A DNA stretch of 8,589 nucleotides from Chloroflexota bacterium (GTDB taxonomy: Bacteria; Chloroflexota; Anaerolineae; UBA1429), in contig JAAZBY010000177.1 in assembly GCA_012513595.1 (NCBI GenBank), forward strand, positions 1 to 8,589, in the 5' to 3' direction. This document shows positions 6,233 to 8,589 of the stretch, piece after piece. The notes below the pieces were generated by a model. The model worked only from the letters and a program-made list of their open reading frames with translations. It was not told where the DNA came from and searched no databases. The stretch's first letter is position 1. Each line of letters starts with the position of its first letter. A program made the translations under genes and the position numbers.

Positions 6233-7435
6233 ATGGACAAGTTCGCCTTCATCGAGACGGAGCTCGACCAGCTGCGCCAGGCCGGCCTCTACACCAACGT
6301 GCGAGTGATGGGCTCGCCGGCCGACGGGTGGATGGTCGTCGACGGACAGCGCGTCCTGAACCTGTGCACCAACAACTACCTGGGGCTGGCCAACCACCCC
6401 CGCCTCAAAGAGGCGGCCAAGCGTGCCGTCGACGTCTGGGGCGTAGGGCCGGCGGCAGTGCGGTCTATCGCCGGCACCCAGGAGCTACACGTCGAGTTGG
6501 AGCGCCGCCTGGCCGCCTTCAAGGGCGTCGAGGCTTCCCTCTACTTGCAGTCCGGGTTCTGCGCCAACCAGGCCGTCATTCCCGCCCTGGTCGGGCGCGA
6601 TCGTGAGACGGGCCTTCAAGACGTGATCTTTTCGGACCGGCTGAACCACGCCTCAATCATCGACGGGGCGCGCCTGTCGGGCGCCAAGATTGTCGTCTAC
6701 GAGCACTGCGATGTGGACGACCTCCGGCGCGTCATCCAGGAAAACCTGCCCTCCTATCGGCGCGGGCTGTTGGTGACCGATGGGGTGTTCAGCATGGACG
6801 GCGACATCGCCCCGCTGGACAGGCTCAACGAGGTCGCCGAGCAATACGGCGTCATGACCATGGTCGACGACGCCCACGGCGAGGGGGTGCTGGGCGGCGG
6901 CAAGGGGATCGTCCATCACTTTGGGCTGCAGGGGCGCTTTGACGTCGAGATGGGCACCCTCAGCAAGGCCTTCGGCGTGGTCGGAGGCGTCGTCGCCGGG
7001 CGGCAGATGGTGGTCGACTATGTGCGGCAGAAGGCGCGGCCCTTCCTCTTCTCCAGCGCCGTCACCCCGGCCGACACGGCGGCCTGCCTGGCGGCGGTGG
7101 ACCTGCTCGAGGAGAGCGGCGACCTGGTCAGGCGCCTATGGGAGAACACCGCCTTCCTCAAGGGCGGCCTGGCCGACCTGGGCTTTGACGTCGGCCACAG
7201 CGAGACGCCCATCGTCCCGGTGATGCTCGGTGAGGCGCCGCGGGCCAAAGAGTTCTCCCAACGGCTCTTTGCCGAGGGGGTCTTTGCCGTCGCGCTGACC
7301 TTCCCCACGGTGCCGCGCGGCATGGCCCGCATCCGGGTCATGAACACGGCCGCCCACTCCGCCGACGACCTGCGCTTCGGCCTGGACGCCTTTGCCCGGG
7401 TTGGCCGCGCCATGGGGATCCTGCCGGCTGCCTAG
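6233..7435 (+). CDS. kbl: 2-amino-3-ketobutyrate CoA ligase (glycine C-acetyltransferase)
   Basis: This PLP enzyme cleaves 2-amino-3-ketobutyrate with CoA to glycine and acetyl-CoA (EC 2.3.1.29), the second step of the threonine dehydrogenase pathway. It has 400 residues, the usual length for the alpha-oxoamine synthase family. Seen: TNNYLGLANHPRL (46-58), RSIAGTQELHVELE (77-90), FSDRLNHASIIDGARL (133-148, with H139 expected to stack on PLP), TDGVFSMDGDIAPL (182-195), VDDAHGEGVLG (211-221, with D212 and H215 as cofactor contacts) and the Schiff-base lysine K245 in GTLSKAFGVVGG. The start ATG follows AAAGGA (6221-6226) at 6 bases, and only one base separates it from the tdh stop, so translation is probably coupled. 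BioF (8-amino-7-oxononanoate synthase) and serine palmitoyltransferase share the fold, but the tdh neighbour and the SDRLNHASIIDG and SMDGDIAPL signatures favour Kbl. Confidence 0.94.
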   Translation: MDKFAFIETELDQLRQAGLYTNVRVMGSPADGWMVVDGQRVLNLCTNNYLGLANHPRLKEAAKRAVDVWGVGPAAVRSIAGTQELHVELERRLAAFKGVEASLYLQSGFCANQAVIPALVGRDRETGLQDVIFSDRLNHASIIDGARLSGAKIVVYEHCDVDDLRRVIQENLPSYRRGLLVTDGVFSMDGDIAPLDRLNEVAEQYGVMTMVDDAHGEGVLGGGKGIVHHFGLQGRFDVEMGTLSKAFGVVGGVVAGRQMVVDYVRQKARPFLFSSAVTPADTAACLAAVDLLEESGDLVRRLWENTAFLKGGLADLGFDVGHSETPIVPVMLGEAPRAKEFSQRLFAEGVFAVALTFPTVPRGMARIRVMNTAAHSADDLRFGLDAFARVGRAMGILPAA

Positions 7436-7453
7436 ACCGGGCCACTAGACGCA

Positions 7454-7491
7454 AGAGCCGCTGGGACGGGCACGCCCGTTCCCGCGGCTCT
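7454..7491. terminator. Bidirectional hairpin terminator between kbl and the CPBP gene
   Basis: The arms 7454-7471 and 7474-7491 pair over 18 positions with one T-C mismatch and one G-T wobble; the loop is minimal (AC between the arms). The hairpin starts 19 bases after the kbl stop and ends 27 bases before the stop of the convergent gene, so it can serve both strands. The plus side is followed by a pyrimidine-rich CTCTC tail rather than a clean T-tract, so it is not a textbook intrinsic terminator in either direction. Confidence 0.75.
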
Positions 7492-7517
7492 CTCTCAACC
7501 TGGCGCCGGCCGACTGT

Positions 7518-8138
7518 TCAGCCGAGGATCAGGCGCAACGACCCCAGGAGCGACGGCCACACCTGCAGCACAAAGGCCGCCACCAGGTGGCAGGCCGTGG
7601 CCGCCGCCAGGCCGTGGCTCTCCTGAATGTGGGTATAGACGAGGCCCAAGAGCGCCATGGCCAGGGTCACCGTCACCACGGCGAGAAATGGCGCGTGCGG
7701 CGCAAAGTAGATCAACCCCATGGCCGCATAGAGCCCGACGCTCGCCGAGGGGCCCCTGCCCTGCGCCACGATGCCGCGGAAAAAGAACTCCTCGAGCGGA
7801 GCGGCCACCAGGCAGGCCTGGTAAAAGATCATCACCACGTCTGTCGTCCCGTACAGCCGCTCGTTGAACTGCCGCAGCTGCCCCGGCAGGAAGGCCAGCA
7901 CCGGCAGCGAGATCACCAGCCCCAGCAGCGCCCCGCGCCACACCGCCCCTGCCGACAGGCGCAGTTCGACGACCCGGCCGCTGCCATAGCCCACCGCCAG
8001 CGCTGCCATCGCCACGAACAGGACGGCCAAGCGGGCGGGCTGCGCCAGGGGCAGGGTCGCCACGCCCGCGCCGGCCAGGGCCAGGAAAAGCAGGTAGGGC
8101 TCCGGGAGCGCCCCTTGCCGCGGGGTCCCCTGGCTCAC
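7518..8138 (-). CDS. CPBP-family intramembrane metalloprotease homologue (CAAX protease/Abi type)
   Basis: This 206-residue multi-pass membrane protein belongs to the CPBP family, which includes Rce1-like CAAX proteases and bacterial Abi proteins. Motif 1 is PLEEFFFRG with E116, E117 and R121 (EExxxR). Motif 2 is YFAPH with H148 (FxxxH-like, Tyr at the first position). Motif 3 has H184 in ACHLVAAF, but the usual Asn four residues later is Ala188. Hydrophobic segments lie at about 15-32, 35-51, 65-85, 99-115, 133-147, 151-168 and 176-199. It starts at a GTG (8138) that overlaps the TGA of the threonine aldolase gene by 4 bp (GTGA), so its translation is probably coupled to that gene. No separate Shine-Dalgarno is obvious. 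The substrate is unknown; many bacterial members have no assigned role. Loss of the third-motif Asn may lower or alter activity. Confidence 0.82.
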   Translation of the reverse strand: MSQGTPRQGALPEPYLLFLALAGAGVATLPLAQPARLAVLFVAMAALAVGYGSGRVVELRLSAGAVWRGALLGLVISLPVLAFLPGQLRQFNERLYGTTDVVMIFYQACLVAAPLEEFFFRGIVAQGRGPSASVGLYAAMGLIYFAPHAPFLAVVTVTLAMALLGLVYTHIQESHGLAAATACHLVAAFVLQVWPSLLGSLRLILG

Positions 8139-8589
8139 GCCGCTGTCACGTTCTGCAACACGCGCCGGATCACCGCCGCGGCGTGTTCGACGTCGTCCCG
8201 CTCGATGCCATAGTGCGTGACGGCGCGGAAATGCGCGGCGTCCATGGCGTTGAACCGAACCCCCTCGGCCGCGCCCGCCGCGACCACCTGCTGCACCGTG
8301 ACGCCGCGCTTGACCAGGCCAAAGCGCACGATGTTCGACTGCACCCCGGCCATGTCGACCTCCAGCCCGTCGATCTCCGCCAGTCGTTCGGCGAGCAGCC
8401 GGGCATTGGCGTGGTCATCGGCCAGTCGGTCCACCATCTCCTCGAGGCCGACGAGGGCCGCCGCCGCCAGGATGCCGGCCTGCCGCATGCCACCCCCCAG
8501 GATCTTTCGGTTTTTGCGGGCGCACTCGATAAAATCCGCCGGGCCCGCCAAAATCGAGCCCACCGGCGCGCACAGCCCCTTCGAGAGGC
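8135..8589 (-). CDS. ltaE: Low-specificity L-threonine aldolase (partial, C-terminal 150 residues)
   Basis: This is a PLP-dependent aldolase that splits L-threonine or L-allo-threonine into glycine and acetaldehyde (EC 4.1.2.48). The frame stays open to the window edge, so the N-terminal half is missing. The first readable residues are LSKGLCAPVGSIL. Their lysine (codon 8579-8581) is the expected Schiff-base Lys, because this matches the SKGLGAPVGS motif of threonine aldolases, with Cys replacing the usual second Gly. It is followed by ARKNRKILGGGMRQAGILAA, the conserved Arg-rich segment of the family, then the small C-terminal domain with DMAGVQSNIVRF and GVRFNAMDAAHFRAVTHYGI. The GTG at 8563 encodes an internal valine, not a start. 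Its stop overlaps the start of the CPBP gene by 4 bp. It converges on tdh-kbl, which degrades the same substrate. L-allo-threonine or phenylserine specificity cannot be excluded. Confidence 0.93.
   Translation of the reverse strand, partial: LSKGLCAPVGSILAGPADFIECARKNRKILGGGMRQAGILAAAALVGLEEMVDRLADDHANARLLAERLAEIDGLEVDMAGVQSNIVRFGLVKRGVTVQQVVAAGAAEGVRFNAMDAAHFRAVTHYGIERDDVEHAAAVIRRVLQNVTAA

Noticed and set aside
8561..8563. GTG as the start of the threonine aldolase gene
   Set aside because: The frame remains open to the window edge, and the upstream codons encode LSKGLCAP with the PLP lysine, so this GTG is an internal valine.

Overview
The window is a GC-rich, densely coded piece of a bacterial chromosome. 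The gene content is a Gram-positive-style PhoR with a large extracytoplasmic domain, a PstS lipoprotein, a GT39-type membrane protein with a soluble C-terminal domain, and a tdh-kbl pair. Together with TGnTAnnAT-like promoters, this suggests a Chloroflexota-type organism (for example Anaerolineae). The taxonomic guess is inference only; no rRNA or marker gene is present.

Left block (minus strand, about 1-2985): a phosphate-starvation module read right to left. It holds a PhoB/PhoP-type response regulator (2278-2985), an 18-bp gap, a PhoR-type sensor kinase (499-2259, TTG start), and then, after a 142-bp gap, the first 118 codons of a PstS phosphate-binding lipoprotein (1-356, cut by the window edge). 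The gap before pstS holds four perfectly phased 11-bp direct repeats (409-452). They look like a double Pho box, so the regulator encoded here probably activates the adjacent transporter gene directly.

Middle (plus strand): a divergent 174-bp intergenic region carries a good extended -10 promoter (3074-3102). It drives a 652-residue multi-pass GT39/PMT-like membrane protein with a large soluble C-terminal domain (3160-5118). A 99-bp gap with a weaker promoter then leads to a two-gene threonine catabolic operon. This is a short-chain/epimerase-type L-threonine 3-dehydrogenase (5218-6231) followed one base later by 2-amino-3-ketobutyrate CoA ligase (6233-7435). Together they turn threonine plus CoA into glycine plus acetyl-CoA.

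Right block: a strong 18-bp-stem hairpin (7454-7491) separates this operon from two convergent minus-strand genes. These are the C-terminal half of a low-specificity threonine aldolase (8135-8589, cut by the window edge), which makes glycine from threonine by a second route, and a CPBP-family membrane protein (7518-8138) whose GTG start overlaps the aldolase stop by 4 bp. Two alternative threonine-to-glycine routes therefore face each other across one terminator.

No RNA genes, mobile elements or CRISPR arrays were seen. No gene-free stretch exceeds 300 bases. Most of the window is conventional metabolism and regulation. The clearest non-coding signal is the tandem Pho-box array.
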